From positions 9,822,211-9,886,210 of the forward strand of contig OZ025268.1 in NCBI GenBank assembly GCA_964019165.1: DNA of 64,000 nt, read 5' to 3'. Position 1 is the first letter of the stretch. Each line of letters begins with the position of its first letter. The notes beneath the pieces are model-generated. The model had not been told where the DNA came from, ran no database searches, and saw only the letters and a list, made by a program, of their open reading frames with translations. Positions 27,001 to 47,232 of the stretch are shown in pieces. The DNA is from Mastigias papua (Eukaryota; Cnidaria; Scyphozoa; Rhizostomeae; Mastigiidae). Made by a program: the position numbers and the translations under genes.

Positions 27001-30000
27001 TTGCACTGTGTTGCTCCAAATTGCATCACGTTGAATAATCACGTTGGATCGTCTATGCATAGTTGTATTTCTGTCTAATAATTATTACTGTTTAAATCAG
27101 TTTTTTCTGTATTCTAGGGAATAATAAGCAATACAACTGTGGCATATTTCATTGGGAGAATTCATTCATTCATGGTGAAAGTTGGGGTGGATATGGAGAA
27201 AATGCGTTTCAGACAGCACATGTCTAACGAAATGGCACATTATGCATGTGATTGCTGGGATTGTGAACTAAAAACCTCTTACGTGAGTTACCATATCCTC
27301 TTCATTTGGTTTTACTAAATTTCGATTCCTTGAATTTGTAGGGTCATTTGTTTTCGCTAGTCAACTGATAAATCAGAATGCTCTACTAATCTCCCATTCT
27401 GTCAGTGGTGTTTTGATTTTCAAGCCAATAAGTAGAGTACCAGGGATCAGATTTTGAAAATTAGATTTCTTCTTCTTTTTGTTTTATTGGATGATGCAAG
27501 TTGCTCATGCATTTGGTTTTGCAGTTGTTGTTTAGATTTGGTGACTAGAGTCATCATTGGCAAGTTTGTGCATACTGTTGTTGTTTTATTGCCAGGGCTG
27601 GATAGAATGTGTTGGCTGCGCTGATAGAGCTTGCTATGATCTGTCTCAGCATTCAAATGCAAGTGGCGAAAAGCTGGTGGCCCAAGTAGATCTGCCTCAA
27701 CCAATATCCTTTTCAAGTTTGTCCCTTTTTAGTTAGAAATAGGGTACTCTTTAGTAACTCAATTAGTACTCGCTATAAACATTAGAATCAGTGCAAGCGA
27801 TAATCAAACTTTATCTCGTTTGAATCTGTGTTAATTACCTTAAATTTTGTTTTATCTGCTCCATTGTGTTAATTTTGTTGTGAATTTGTGTAAATTGTTC
27901 CATTGACTTAATGTTCTCTTAACTCTAAATCAACATTTCTGTGGATGTTGTTGAGGCTGTTTTGGATAAAGCAGCAGTTGGAAAAGCGTTCAAGAAAAAT
28001 GCAAAGATTGTAACAGATGCTGTTGCAAAACTAGAATTGAATGAAATTGATGAAATGGAAAATACTCTCAACACAGAAAGGTAGATAAAGTTTTTCTGGT
28101 GATTTTCGATTTTTGTCTCATTGTTAGAGTAACCTCCTTCCAGTATGTTGCTGTAGTTGCACATCTCGTACCCAACCTTACTCTTAGGTGTAGAATAAGT
28201 GGGAGTCCTAATAAGTGGAGCCCAAGAGTTTTTTCTATAAAAAACAGCTTTCTCCTCATTCTCCTTTCATTTATGAGAGCAGAAACCAGAATGAGACAAT
28301 AGTTTTCTTCAAAGCGAAAGGTTTTTGCAGTAGTACTTGATATTTGACGAGTATGCGCCTTGTATTTCACTTTGTCGATGATCTTAATGAAGGATTGACA
28401 CAATATTGTACAGAAAAATTGAAATATATTGAGCTGTACAGAGATAATTTGACTTTGGGTTCGCATTTTGCTGTAAATTTCAGTTCACCTTTCAGTTACA
28501 ATCGGGCATTTCATACTCCGATAAGTGTCGAAATAGTAGATATTCTAAAGTGTCTTGGCCCTTTCTTGCAATACTAAAATTCTGCAGTACAAGAATGCTA
28601 TTCAACGGTTGATGCAATTATTGAGTTGACGCCAATTTTACCAGGAATCTCTATAGTCGATGAATCGTTGTGTTTTCCGTCCTACCATTTGTGTTTTCAA
28701 TTTTTCAGTTGGAGAAGAGCCTTAGTAAAGAGACATTTTTTCACGATATTGGATTTATTATCGACTTTTGTTCTATTTTATGGTACTCTTTTAGGAAATA
28801 TACCATTAAATCAGGAAGTGACGAATATGAAATTGAGAAGAAGATGCTGAAGCAGGTTAAAAGATTTAAAAAAGATGTTCATGGTAAGTACATCAGTTCC
28901 AGTTATGCATTTTGCATCCATGCTTTGTTATACTTTAGACTCATAGATTTGGTACCATTGTTATTAAGATATTTTCGTGGTGTTTTATTTATTTTTGTAA
29001 ACCTAATTCTACGTATTTTAGTTCGTGAAGTGGAGCCTCATGTTATCGAGCCATCGTTTGGTATTGGAAGAATTATGTACTCGGTCTTGGAGCATAATTT
29101 CAAAGGAAGGGAAGGAGATGAGCAACGAAATGTATGTTATTCATCCTTAAGTTTTGTGAACACTTGCTATGATTTACGCTATAGACGAGCTATAGCATCC
29201 CCTCCCCCTTTAAATAATATCGTATGAAGCAAATATGAGCAACTCGACGGCCACAAGCGATGCGTGTTTATAAAGCTAGTGGTCTCCGCTATCGAATCGA
29301 CATTGTTTGAGGGCGGAAGGGGGCTTACATTTCATTGGTGTCACGGAGAAGCGGTAGGATTCGGAAATCCATGCAATTGTGTTTGTGTTCCAACTACTTT
29401 TGGCAGGCATTGTAGATTGAAGATAACTGGTTCTGACTGCATTTGACAATGAATCGTATACATTGAGTTTGAGGGCAACGATTTTCTTTGTTGAAAGAGC
29501 ATGTTAACATTCCCCGGCTTTGAATGAGGTCTTTCTATTTTGATGTTAGGAAATAATATAGGAAGTGGACATTTCTTGCACTGATACTATCTATCATCCA
29601 CTTTGTTAGATATTCTTACATCCCCTACTTAGAACTTTAACGTGACCATTCAACTTCAATCTATGTATTGTGCACTGTTGTATGGTGCTCTGCCTATTGA
29701 AACGGGAGCTCCGTGTTTTATTGCTATTATCTAGACATCTTCTGTCAATTCAGTGATGGCCTATGATGACTTGCTACCCCCGTACCTTAGTAAGCAACCC
29801 TATTCAGGTGCTTTCCTTCGCAATATTGTAAGCTTATAGTAATGAAGCAATACCGTAGGTATAATCACCGAAGGAAACAAACTAGGAATAAATTTCTTTA
29901 CAATGAAAGGATAATTGAAGACTTTCTGCTTTAAAAATATTACTCACAGTTTTACTAGGGCTTGTGCAACATGGTAAAATTAATCCCTTGATGTCGCCTT

Positions 30001-32041
30001 ATTCTTTATATGTATTCCTTATTCTTTATATGTAAATATTATTTTTGTTGTCTTGATTTCTCTTAGTGGCTATCATTACCACCGTTGATTGCCCCGGTCA
30101 AATGCTCAGTTCTTCCTCTTAGCAAGAACCAAGAATTCGCCCCTTTCATTAAACAGTTATGTATGTATGGCTTATTTTCCTTTAAGATTTTTATTGACTT
30201 TTGCGTTTTTTTCTGTAGACTGGCGAGTATTTTTTCTGTAGACTGGTGAGATTTGAAGATGAAACTTAATATGTTGTATTATGGAATGAAGTTTTCTGTT
30301 CTTAGAACGGAGAGCGAGATATCCTTATTAGAAATCTGGAAATTCGATGCCAGACTTACTTCCATGAGTATGTTGGATTCTAAAACTGCTATGATGTGCC
30401 TTAATTCTTTGGGAGCTCTCAGAGCACCAGTTTTTAACCATTAGCATCAGATCTTGAGAGCATGAAATAGAAATGAGGCCTTACAGTTTTAAAATGAGAA
30501 ACAAAAGACACCAGACAGGCATCAGTCTGGGATTTCTTTTTGTGTCATCCAATCGAAAATTGCAATATCTCATTTAGAAATTTTCTCACAATTATAAAGC
30601 AATGTTAATTTCCTTTAATATTTTGATGTAAATATGACAATTCCTTATATTGTCTTTGTTCTTGTAATTTGATTTGCTCATTGCAAACTGGTTTTTGCTT
30701 AAACAGCCTCAGCTCTAACAGAACTGGATATATCATGCAGAGTAGATGATTCTGGTGGATCAATCGGTAGGCGTTATGCAAGGACGGATGAAATAGGTAT
30801 CCCATATGGAATCACTATTGATTTCGATACCGTCAACAAGGAGCCCCGGACAGTGACATTGCGTGAAAGAAATTCAACACGGCAAGTGAGATGCGAGGTA
30901 AGCAGCTGCTTTCAATGTGTCACTTAAGCATTTAGTTTGTCAAATCTGAAGCGTTTTCTCAGCATTTTAGAGTACAACTTATCTCCATGATTGTCTGAAG
31001 TCATCTCCGAGGAGAGACCAGCAATTGGTTTAGTTGTCTTTTCCAGCCTATAGAAATTTATTTATACGTGTTGGTTTTTAAAACAATGTGATATTCATAA
31101 AAGTAACTGAACATCACCGGTGACTTAAATGGACTGTCATTCCGAAGGGCAGATAATCCCAAATGACATGATACGATCACTTCGCTAAATGAGTTGTGTT
31201 CCTTTAGACCTATTTTTGTACCTGGTAAAGTGCAAGGTTTCCGGTGGGAGGATTTGTTAGGCATTTGCATACTGCATCCTTGGCTCAGACTGGCATGCGT
31301 TTTAGGATCCGAGTTACAAATATTGAAATTGCCGGGGTGGTAATTTTGGCAGGTTCGTGATTGTTGCCGTACAGTTTTTCCAATTGTTTATCTGCCGTAG
31401 GATTAAATTCTAGAACCTCCCCCTAGTACCCCATTAATTTCGGTGCCTGAACATAACACAGCCCAACTCACGCAGCTTTCAGGAGCTTCCCGGCTTATAT
31501 GGATAGATCAGTTATTTTCTATATTCTCTAAACGCATGTCTGTAAGAAAAAATAGAAAGAGAGTGGTACTTGTGATAGTCTAGAACTGCAGTTCCCAAAC
31601 TGGGATCCGCGGTCCAAAAGGGACCGCGAAGGGTCTCAGGGGACCGCGAGAGGTTGTCACCGCTTGTTCATCTTATTGGTTTATTTGTGTTATTAACCTG
31701 TATCACTGTCAATATTTACTTTCTGTCAAATTTTATCTATGAAGACATATACATACATATATCCCTCGAGGGGACCCTGATTCGAAAAAGTATGCTGCAC
31801 GGGGCCGCTATATAAAATGATTTGAAAAGTTTGAGAACCACTAGTTTAAAATAATATCAAATTCTGTTTTCTTGTATTCTTCCATAATGAATTGCAACTG
31901 TAATCTTTCACGTAAAGTTTTCCTCTCTAGATATCGCTTATACCCAATCTGGTAAATGAGCTTGTTCATGGAAGGCGCAAATGGGAAGATGTTGAGAAGA
32001 AATTCGGCCTGTTTGAGGGCCAACAAACAACAGATAAATGA
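21096..32041 (+). CDS. GARS1: glycyl-tRNA synthetase (cytosolic and mitochondrial)
   Basis: Seventeen exons: 21096-21275, 21420-21521, 22503-22605, 23110-23251, 25047-25135, 25330-25406, 25525-25670, 26243-26392, 26766-26928, 27118-27282, 27596-27703, 27935-28080, 28795-28883, 29022-29131, 30067-30160, 30707-30897 and 31931-32041. Phases all agree and give 721 residues (human protein 739). Class II synthetase that attaches glycine to tRNA-Gly. Order: targeting peptide (1-43), WHEP domain ([13 protein letters not shown]...[12 protein letters not shown]), catalytic core with [11 protein letters not shown], motif 2 [19 protein letters not shown] and motif 3 [12 protein letters not shown], then the anticodon-binding domain ([15 protein letters not shown]). 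Two in-frame starts (21096 and 21225) mirror the human arrangement that makes mitochondrial and cytosolic forms. Intron 8 needs a GC-AG border and intron 11 appears to be U12-type AT-AC. Confidence 0.96.
25821..25984. mobile_element. palindromic MITE in glycyl-tRNA synthetase intron
   Basis: Arms: GGGGACATTTTTTAGCATAC then TGAAAAGCTT on the left; AAGCTTTTCAGTATAC then TAAAAGAATGTTCCTG on the right, in inverted orientation. The 50-bp centre differs from other copies. Same family as 35921-36050. Confidence 0.65.
26393..26765 (+). other. GC-AG intron in glycyl-tRNA synthetase
   Basis: The reading frame joins GTT AG to G GAA TTT (residues VREF, as in the family) only if the donor is AG/GCATGT. 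Using the GT six bases downstream instead gives an early stop in the next exon. GC-AG is a known minor class of U2 intron. Confidence 0.8.
27704..27934 (+). other. U12-type AT-AC intron in glycyl-tRNA synthetase
   Basis: The 5' end reads ATATCCTTTT, an exact match to the U12 donor consensus. TTCTCTTAACTC lies near the 3' end as a U12 branch site, with the branch A 12 bases before a terminal AC. Splicing these ends keeps phase 0 (VDLPQP to ISVDVV) and gives 18 residues between VAQ and the AAVGKAF block, the same spacing as I recall for the human protein. No GT-AG choice gives a comparable result: the only AG before the conserved block would remove several residues. Confidence 0.8.
31589..31842. 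mobile_element. hAT-like MITE in last glycyl-tRNA synthetase intron
   Basis: The left end CAGTTCCCAAACTGGG and the right end, read on the minus strand (AGTGGTTCTCAAACTTTTC), match the terminal pattern common to hAT-type MITEs (CAGnGGTTCnCAAACT). The interior has GGACCGCG repeats. About 250 bp, no coding capacity. An 8-bp target duplication is only partly visible. Confidence 0.6.
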
Positions 32042-33545
32042 ATTCAGTAAATTAAGATATTGCAATTTATTTAAGCTGCTTGTTCCAAAGTAGATTTGAA
32101 TTATTTTTAGATATTCCCTTGAGCTTGTATTGTCAAAGATTTTATGTCCACCGATCTTGTACGGAAGAAAACAGCTGGTTTTCTTATAGTAAAAATACTA
32201 CTAGATTTTTTAAAAAGCGTTTCATTCAACTGTAGTTACTCATACAACAGTAAAATAGTGCTATCAATCATCCTGTTCACTAACATTGATATGTAAGGTC
32301 AGTGTAGCCAGATGCCTTAGACGAAATGGAGCTGAAGAAAAAATTAAAAAAATAAAATAAAAAATAAAAAAGTTCAGTGAACAGAAATTAAGTAAGGCAG
32401 GGTTTTTCCATGGCTTGTTTCTTCTTTGTGAAGCTCTTACAGGAGTTACAATGCATTTTCAATGAGTCTGTTATGATCTAGCTTAAGTTCTCTTGCCAAT
32501 ACTTTGAAATCCTTTATGCTATCGCTAATGAAACAAAGGCTTTTCACTTCGGGAAGCACTAACTGTAAAATTTTCACATTCTACCATTTTATCATCTCTT
32601 TAATTTGAATATTTTTGCCTCTTACAGTCATTAGCCTTTTGGGTATTAGTTTCGTAACATACCGTTCGTTCATTTACTATGATCTCCTTATCTTTTTCTA
32701 ATAATATGTCGGATTTGAGACGTCTGAATGATATTTACAGCTATTTACAGCTATTTACAAGCTATTTACAGTTGAAACATGAGATGCATTGCTGTACCTT
32801 GTGGTGCGATATAGTCATAACGAAGTCTGGCTTTGTAGTTAGCTACTGTGGGTTTCGTGGAAGAGACAATTTTATTTCAATAGTGTGAATGAAGTATGAA
32901 CGAGCAGTAGAAGTTTGCGTTGACAATTCCTCTTTTTTAATATACCGAGAACGAAGGCAAAGCACTTCTAGAAGGTATGAATGAGTACGAATACTTTCGA
33001 ATTTGTTATTGATCCCACGTATTCTGTTCAAAGATCGACTCATTTCAATCGAGATAGAACTGAAATCCTCAAAATGGCGCTATAGAATTGTATGCTGGTT
33101 GCAAAACGACCTTACAGTTCTTTGCAGATTATGAATACATCTTTCTTGTGTTGTGTGCTTGTAAGTGACATAGCATCCTTACAAGTGTTTAGTATCTTAT
33201 TCATATTGTTGTCAGGTCAGAGATCATTGAACACGGCCTACCTGCTTGACTGTTGTTGAAAGACATTAAAGTACTTTCCTTTTCTCACCTGCCATCTGGA
33301 AAGTGTTGTAGTACTTGTTTGGTGCGTAATATTATACCTTAAATAGGAGATCTAAAAAAGTTTATAAAGACGTAGCTTTGTGATCAATAGATTGCCCGTT
33401 ACTTTTCTCATTTCAAGTACGAATTAATCATTCCTTGTTATTTTTGGCAAATATGTGATGTCAAATATTGTTTGCAAGATATATGACTTCTAACAAGCCT
33501 GTTGCAGAGCAAGTAAAGTAGGATTACAAGCCTACAAGTGATACG
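32042..33545. other. intergenic region, glycyl-tRNA synthetase to His-rich gene
   Basis: 3' flank of the glycyl-tRNA synthetase gene. An A-rich run lies at 32340-32371. A small tandem repeat of AGCTATTTAC units lies at 32735-32770. No gene recognised. Confidence 0.4.
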
Positions 33546-35784
<2,239 letters not shown>

Positions 35785-35920
35785 CTTCTGCTGGAGGACG
35801 ATGAATTTCAATGGGTTTATCTGTTGGAAATTAAACTCTGGAGTGTATCATAGAAGTACTTCAACAACTTTTCAAGATTGTGTCTTTTACCAATTGAAAT
35901 GTGAAAATGAGTTGACCTTT

Positions 35921-36050
35921 ACTATAACACGAAAAAGCGGGAGCATTCTTTTAGCATACTGAAAGCTTTTTTCGTCCGACACTCAAAAAACAAAAAACAA
36001 AAGCTTTCAGTGTGCTAAAAGAATGTCCCCGCTTGTTCGTGCTATAGTGA
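35921..36050. mobile_element. palindromic MITE, best-preserved copy
   Basis: Arms of ~50 bp. On the left are AGCGGGAGCATTCTTTTAGC and ATACTGAAAGCTTTT. On the right the inverted partners are AAAAGCTTTCAGTGTGC and TAAAAGAATGTCCCCGCTTG. The spacer contains TTCGTCCGACACTC. Related copies or fragments lie at 25821-25984, 8221-8265, 39180-39230 and 1380-1430. Confidence 0.7.
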
Positions 36051-36379
36051 AGTTCTGTAGTACCAACAGACTTTTCACGAGTTGACCTTTCTATATCATA
36101 AAAATGTTGCCTGAGAACATTCCGTAAAAGCGTTTTGTTTAAGCGGTTTTTTCTCGTAAAGGCGTTTTGGTTAAACATATCAGGGCTTGGACGAATTTGA
36201 CGGTCACTCTGGGACTGTTTTATACCTGGAGCGTGATAATTTTACCGTCTTTGGGGTCTCATTATTTAGTGTGACATCTTTTTAGGTAAAGCATACCAAG
36301 TACTTGATTCAAGAAGAGCCAAAAAATTTTTAAGAAGCAGACGTGCATCCTTTTTATGGTGAAATATGATATCATCATA

Positions 36380-36712
36380 AAATTCAGTACAAGAATCGCG
36401 ACAAGAAATAAAGACATTTTATTATCTTTGTAGATGTATTTTAATTTCGACAAGTCCTTCTAAATACGACATAACCGGTAGACCTAATCAGTAGCTAAGA
36501 CCTAACAAGACATAATCAGTAAAATTTTAAGACATGAATTTTACTGATTATGTCTTATGTCTTAAAATTTTACTGATTATGTCTTGTTAGGTCTTAGCTA
36601 CTGATTAGGTCTACCGGTTATGTCGTATTTAGAAGGGATTGTCGAAATTAAAATACATCTACAAAGACAATAAAATGTCTTTATTTCTTGTCGCGATTCT
36701 TGTACTGAATTT
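36380..36712. repeat. near-perfect 156-bp inverted repeat (foldback)
   Basis: Left arm 36380-36535 and right arm 36557-36712 are reverse complements with only about three differences, separated by a 21-bp spacer that itself repeats part of the arm (ATTTTACTGATTATGTCTT). GATATCATCATAA occurs as a direct repeat outside both arms (36368-36380 and 36739-36751). A minus-strand open frame (36681-36878) ends inside the right arm. It could be a young foldback element, a hairpin RNA source, or an assembly artefact. Confidence 0.85.
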
Positions 36713-37338
36713 CATCATCAAGCTGCTTTTCCAACAACGATATCATCATAAGCAGTAAAGAAGTTGATCTTGAAACTTGTGATAGCTGTTGGTGCTGGGA
36801 AACGAGTAACTCCTCATTCTCATTGCCATCGCAACTCATATGGAAAGAAACATCCAATGAGGTATATTGAGAATTCATTACAATGACTTAAATAGTGCTA
36901 TTTGTATATATCTTTATCTATCACGTTTTCTCCATGCCAAGTACTTCTTCACCTGAATCTCTATCTTTAAACCATTGTTAAATTATAACTGAGAGTGTCT
37001 ACTGGTAGTGACAAGCTATACTATGTAGTGATTCCAGCTAGTAGTTACTTTTCAAGTGCATCACCTGCAAACTAAAGGAAACAGGCTTTTCATTGACAAA
37101 TGTATCCCTCAAAAACCTCGATATACTCATAGTGAAGAGAGTAACTGCAATTGAAGTGCGTTAGAATTTCTTATTCATGATGGGGGATTTTATTCACTTG
37201 AATTATCCGTCTCTTCAAACTGTCGTAAGGCGTAGTTGCATAAACAACTTGGAACAGGTTGTGAAACCTCTTTCACCGTTCGAATATTACAGCTCAGAAA
37301 TTCACTTATAGAATTGGATTTTCCAATAACAATCGTTA

Positions 37339-37852
37339 GGGAGCGATCATTGTTTATGACCGTGATCGGAGCTGAAGAGAAAATAGTATGTGCCCTCAAA
37401 AAATTTCACCCCTCCGTTTGCTTAAGTCAGCTTTTATTTACACCACCGAAGGAAGGAATCAGTTAAACACGACTGCATGATGCTGAAATAAATTCTCTAT
37501 TGAAGATGAACAGCTCTTGTTTATCTTCTGATAAATATTCTTTTATTCGTTCATTAAAAACTGGAGCCCCATCATGTCAACCAGTAATTTTCAGCATGCC
37601 ACACATTCTCCTCCATTCTCTTTGATTCCACTTCTTCAAACTTTTTTACAGGAATTATCTATGTTTTCACTCAGCTGGTCAATATCTCTTATTAATAGGC
37701 CTATACATTTGACATTCTTAAATAATTTTACATGTTTTTACACCTTCCCTGTGTTCAAAAAATATTTGCCTACCCCACCTAATATAACTTTTTTGGTTAC
37801 TTCACCATTTTCTCTTCAGCCCGCACCCCGGTCATAGATAATGACCGTTCCT
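37339..37852. mobile_element. TIR element, copy 1
   Basis: The left end (GGGAGCGATCATTG, then TTTATGACCGTGATCGG, then GCTGAAGAGAA) is the inverse of the right end (TTCTCTTCAGC, CCGCACCCCGGTCATAG, ATAATGACCGTTCC). No transposase visible. Same ends at 50354-50635. Confidence 0.6.
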
Positions 37853-38927
37853 TCAGTTTGAATAAAAACCCTTCGTTCATTCGAAAACATCTGATCCGTA
37901 CCGCATCACTTTTCTCAACATAGGTCACAAGACCTAGCAAAGCAAACTATTATTTGCTGTTATTTCCCTAGCATTTTCCCTTCGCGCTGCTGCTCCTCCA
38001 CTCTGGTGACGCTGGATTTTGTAATGTGCGCCATTCTTTTTGAAGGGTATTCATTGTAGGTAGACGTGTTTCCATTTTATACTTTAATGTTGGCTTTCGA
38101 TATCTGTACTTAATGGTACAACGTATTAAGTGAACCCACCTGCTTTAATTACAATGAACGAATATTGTTTTAAAACTTGCCTATTGACTCAATTAATGTT
38201 GTATTTCTAACAACACAAGCTATACCTGCCAAACGGTTTAAACATTTTATCAAATTAATTACTGCCTATATTCCAACTCGTTAATATAGAATATTGAATC
38301 CCAAATACTAAGTTTCTGTTGAGGAAGAGTTTTTGCTTCATGTGAACTTCATAACGGTTGCAGTATTTCTACATCTGCTATCTAGTTGGAACCAGGTCCT
38401 CAAGCAACGAGAAGCGCTAATGCTTAAGATGTTCCCACTAGGCATTTCGGTACATCACGTAACGAAGCTGTCAATCGTCCATGTCTGTGGCTTGCTATTT
38501 CTTTTACAAGCTCCTTCTTGTAATTGCCCCATTTTAATTGTACCATATATCGCTTAAATGTCTCTGCTCGATTTGGGTATTGTTTCATTGCCATGTCGTT
38601 TATGTGATTAAAGAATTGGCCTTTCTCGCGGTTTTTTAAGCTCGTTCTGGGAACTTTCAGGAGCCGAGTCTACGAAAAATTTTAAAGAATATCATAGCAT
38701 GTATTATTGTACATTGCCCTTAGTCTAAATCTCATGAAAACAAAGCTGCTATATGTTGAAAAAGTTGTGTCCTAGTATTATACTTATTTTGTAGTTTCCA
38801 GTAAATTTTTAACGAGCCGTTGAGAGTCAGCCGAAGAGCTGCATATGGCCCGCTGTAGGCCCTACCAATACCCAGGTCTGTCCTAACAGGAAAATGAAAT
38901 GAAGCTGCTCTTTAACGTAGAGAAACC

Positions 38928-39072
38928 AGTAGCGGATCTAGCATGGAGCATTCGGGGTGGCCATTTAGGTAAAAATCATGTATTGACTCAAGAATGCATC
39001 GTAAAATCATGATGACTTGATATTGTGTGGAGAGCATGCGCCACCCCCCCCCCCCTCCTTGGACCCGTTACT
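38928..39072. mobile_element. short MITE with C-run
   Basis: The left end AGTAGCGGATCTAG and the right end, read on the minus strand (AGTAACGGGTCCAAGG), form imperfect terminal inverted repeats around a 145-bp element with a long C-run. It resembles hAT-type MITEs of other invertebrates, but no target duplication is clear. Confidence 0.5.
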
Positions 39073-39179
39073 AACAAATATACATCAAAGCACAGAGTTG
39101 TAAGTCGAAAACTTTTCAGGTAAATCCAAGATATAGCCAGGCTTTTAGCCAATGTCAAAAAAATTTTGTACTATTACAT

Positions 39180-39230
39180 GAAAAGGCAGGGATACACTGA
39201 AAATAATTTTCGTCCGACTTTCATCAGCGC
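39180..39230. mobile_element. fragment of the palindromic MITE family
   Basis: One arm: GGCAGGGATACACTGAAAAT then TTTTCGTCCGAC, as in the copy at 35921-36050, but shortened. Confidence 0.4.
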
Positions 39231-39616
39231 CTGATAATTGCCGAAAGGTGAACCGAATTGTACAACAAAAGGATGCATCTGGACTCGTATGACAGGAGGA
39301 ATATTACATCTGATTGACTGACTCGTTTGCCCAATGGGCGCCGACTCATTTTCCGTCGGGTCGAAGAATCTAAAAGTGTGAAAACAAATTCTTTTTTGCC
39401 TTTGTACAAGAAGGTTTTGAATCTTTCTTTAGAATGGCTCCAAACACTCATGTGAGAAAACAATCATGCTTGGCCAATAACTCAAAAATTGTCATCAGTA
39501 TACATTTTGGCACATTCTAGATGTTCAGTAAGATGCTTTCCTATGGCTGTAACTTATTCTACATTCCTCCTGATGGTCGCGACACTAAAATTCGTAAACT
39601 ACACAGCTATTTTATA

Positions 39617-45197
<5,581 letters not shown>

Positions 45198-47130
45198 CTA
45201 TAACAATGAAAATATAAGTGCAAATAGTCTCTCGATACATCGAAGCTGGTTAGCATAGGTTGAATGAAAAGCCACAAATTCAAACAGTCTTTTCACCATA
45301 TTCTGAGCATCTGTGACCTTTCTATTCAATCACTTCGTTAACTGATTCAGTTGCTATAGGGATCTCGAAGAGCTTTGTTTCTATTGGTTAACTATACAAA
45401 TCGTATCTGACTTGTAACAGCATAGAATCAACTTTGAACTGACGGTTCCACATTCAACAGATATGTCCTTGTTTTACTGAAGAATTCACGTCACATGGAA
45501 AAGTTTTTGAAAAAATTTAGAGAGTTACCCTATTAAGAAACCAATTGAGGGCACCTGACTTTATACCTTGGACTTTTGACAGCAACGTTTCCTCAGATTT
45601 TCTATCTATTGTACGAGACATAAATCAGCTGAGTTTAGGCTTTATACTTCGTACGGTATAGCTCCTATGATTCTCCGTTGTCTCTTGTATACTTAAACCT
45701 GTTGCTAGCAATGTACAGCAGGTGCAAACAATACTGAAGTGTCTGTTTGTACGTTAATGAGTGTGTATAGTCGCTTGACATCTAATTTGAAAGCAATTTG
45801 ACCATTCTGATTGTGCAGTGTTTTCTAACTGTTTCAGATTTTCTAGGTCTTCTTAATGTTTGTACTTCTTCCAATGTCCTGCCTCATGCTTCTTATACGA
45901 AAAGTCCACTAGTTGATTCTTGTGATTTGCAAAATGCGGTTTGTGTGTACCCTTTCGTCACCCTAGGGGGGGCAACTTTACTGCTGCAATTTCTCCTTTG
46001 TTCTTACAGTGTATAAATGCGATTTTCAATAAATTTTGTGGAAATAGCAAAGTAGCTTTTTCCTTGAACTTACAACTCCTCATTTTGCAGCAGGACTGTT
46101 CTCACAAATGTCACTAATGATTTACATCACAGTGTTACTGCAACAGAAGAATTATAATTGTAAAGGGGTTTTGCTTTCCAGATTTTGACCTCAAGTAGGG
46201 TGAAATTTAGTTCTTAACTTGACATAGTTATATTAGAGTAGCACTCATCTTTTACATAAATGTTAAACTTAAAGGTCTTTCTGAACACATTTCGTTTTTA
46301 GATAGTAATAGTGTTTTGGGTGAACAGCATAGCATATTCAGTTGGTTTTTAGGCAGGTTCCAGAGGAAAATATCTTCATGAAATTTGTTGATCACATAAC
46401 AGCCAATTGATGAAAATCTCTAACGAGATCCTAGGAATGCCAGAAAATCAGAAAATCAGTTCAAAATCAGAGTTCAAAATCAGAAGAATAGTAGAAGCTA
46501 TCCTGAAAGAGACTGTTGTTATGGCAACTCCTAAACTGCTTTATGCGTTTCATGGTAGTATGAATACTCAATAAAAGGAATGACGTATGAGTTTCTTTCT
46601 TTTGATTCAACTGAGTTTCTAAATTTAGGCAATCCAGTCCTGTGCCAAGGGTTGATACAATTTACGATTTACCTAATAGCAGTGCAGACCTTTCAGCATT
46701 ATTTGAAAGTACAAGGGTGAACTGAGTGGTTCTATCATGCTCAGGAAGTTCTGATTGAAGATCATTTTAAAAGATTCTATAAGTTTTATAAGATATATAA
46801 TCGAGGAAATGAGTATTAAATAGTTTCTAGTAAGGATTCCGGTAAAAACCTGCAAACTGCAGTAGTCTTGAGGGTCTGTATTTTTGCAGTTACTTGGATA
46901 AAATGGCATTTGAACATGAGCATATTTTTCCTTTCGGAAAATATGATGATATTTACTTATATTTCTTTTTTTTGCGCTTGCCCTTTTAACATCGGCCCTT
47001 TTAGCGTCGCTTCAGGAAAATTAACACCACTAAGGGCCAGTTTTAAAATGGCCGATGAGGTACTTGCTTTCTCGTCAACAGCTCATATCAGGCACAATAG
47101 TAGATTTGCTGCATTGGTAGTAGTCCATTG

Positions 47131-47232
47131 CCGTATTTTCGCGAATAACTACCCACTGCCGAATAGCCCTTCCTGCCCAATAAACGCCCTGGATAAATAA
47201 GTACCCAAGGGCGGCTATTCGGTTATTTACGG
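47131..47232. mobile_element. short TIR element
   Basis: The left end CCGTATTTTCGCGAATAACT with CCGAATAGCCC, and the right end (minus strand) ACCGTAAATAACCGAATAGC, form inverted repeats around a ~100-bp element. No coding capacity. Confidence 0.5.

Larger units (their letters stand above)
35785..39616. other. repeat-rich intergenic region
   Basis: Apart from the foldback and the MITEs listed separately, no gene is convincing. A 65-codon minus-strand frame at 36681-36878 ends LLEKQLDDEIQYKNRDKK and might be a terminal exon, but no partner exon or family was found. A run of 13 C lies at about 39043. Confidence 0.35.

Noticed and set aside
27596..27735. Longer exon 11 of glycyl-tRNA synthetase ending at AA/GTTTGT
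   Set aside because: It leaves phase 1 and has no acceptor that restores the conserved downstream frame; the AT-AC borders do.
36681..36878. Minus-strand 65-codon frame as a gene
   Set aside because: It ends inside the foldback, has no recognisable partner exon, and its start context is arbitrary. Kept only as a note.
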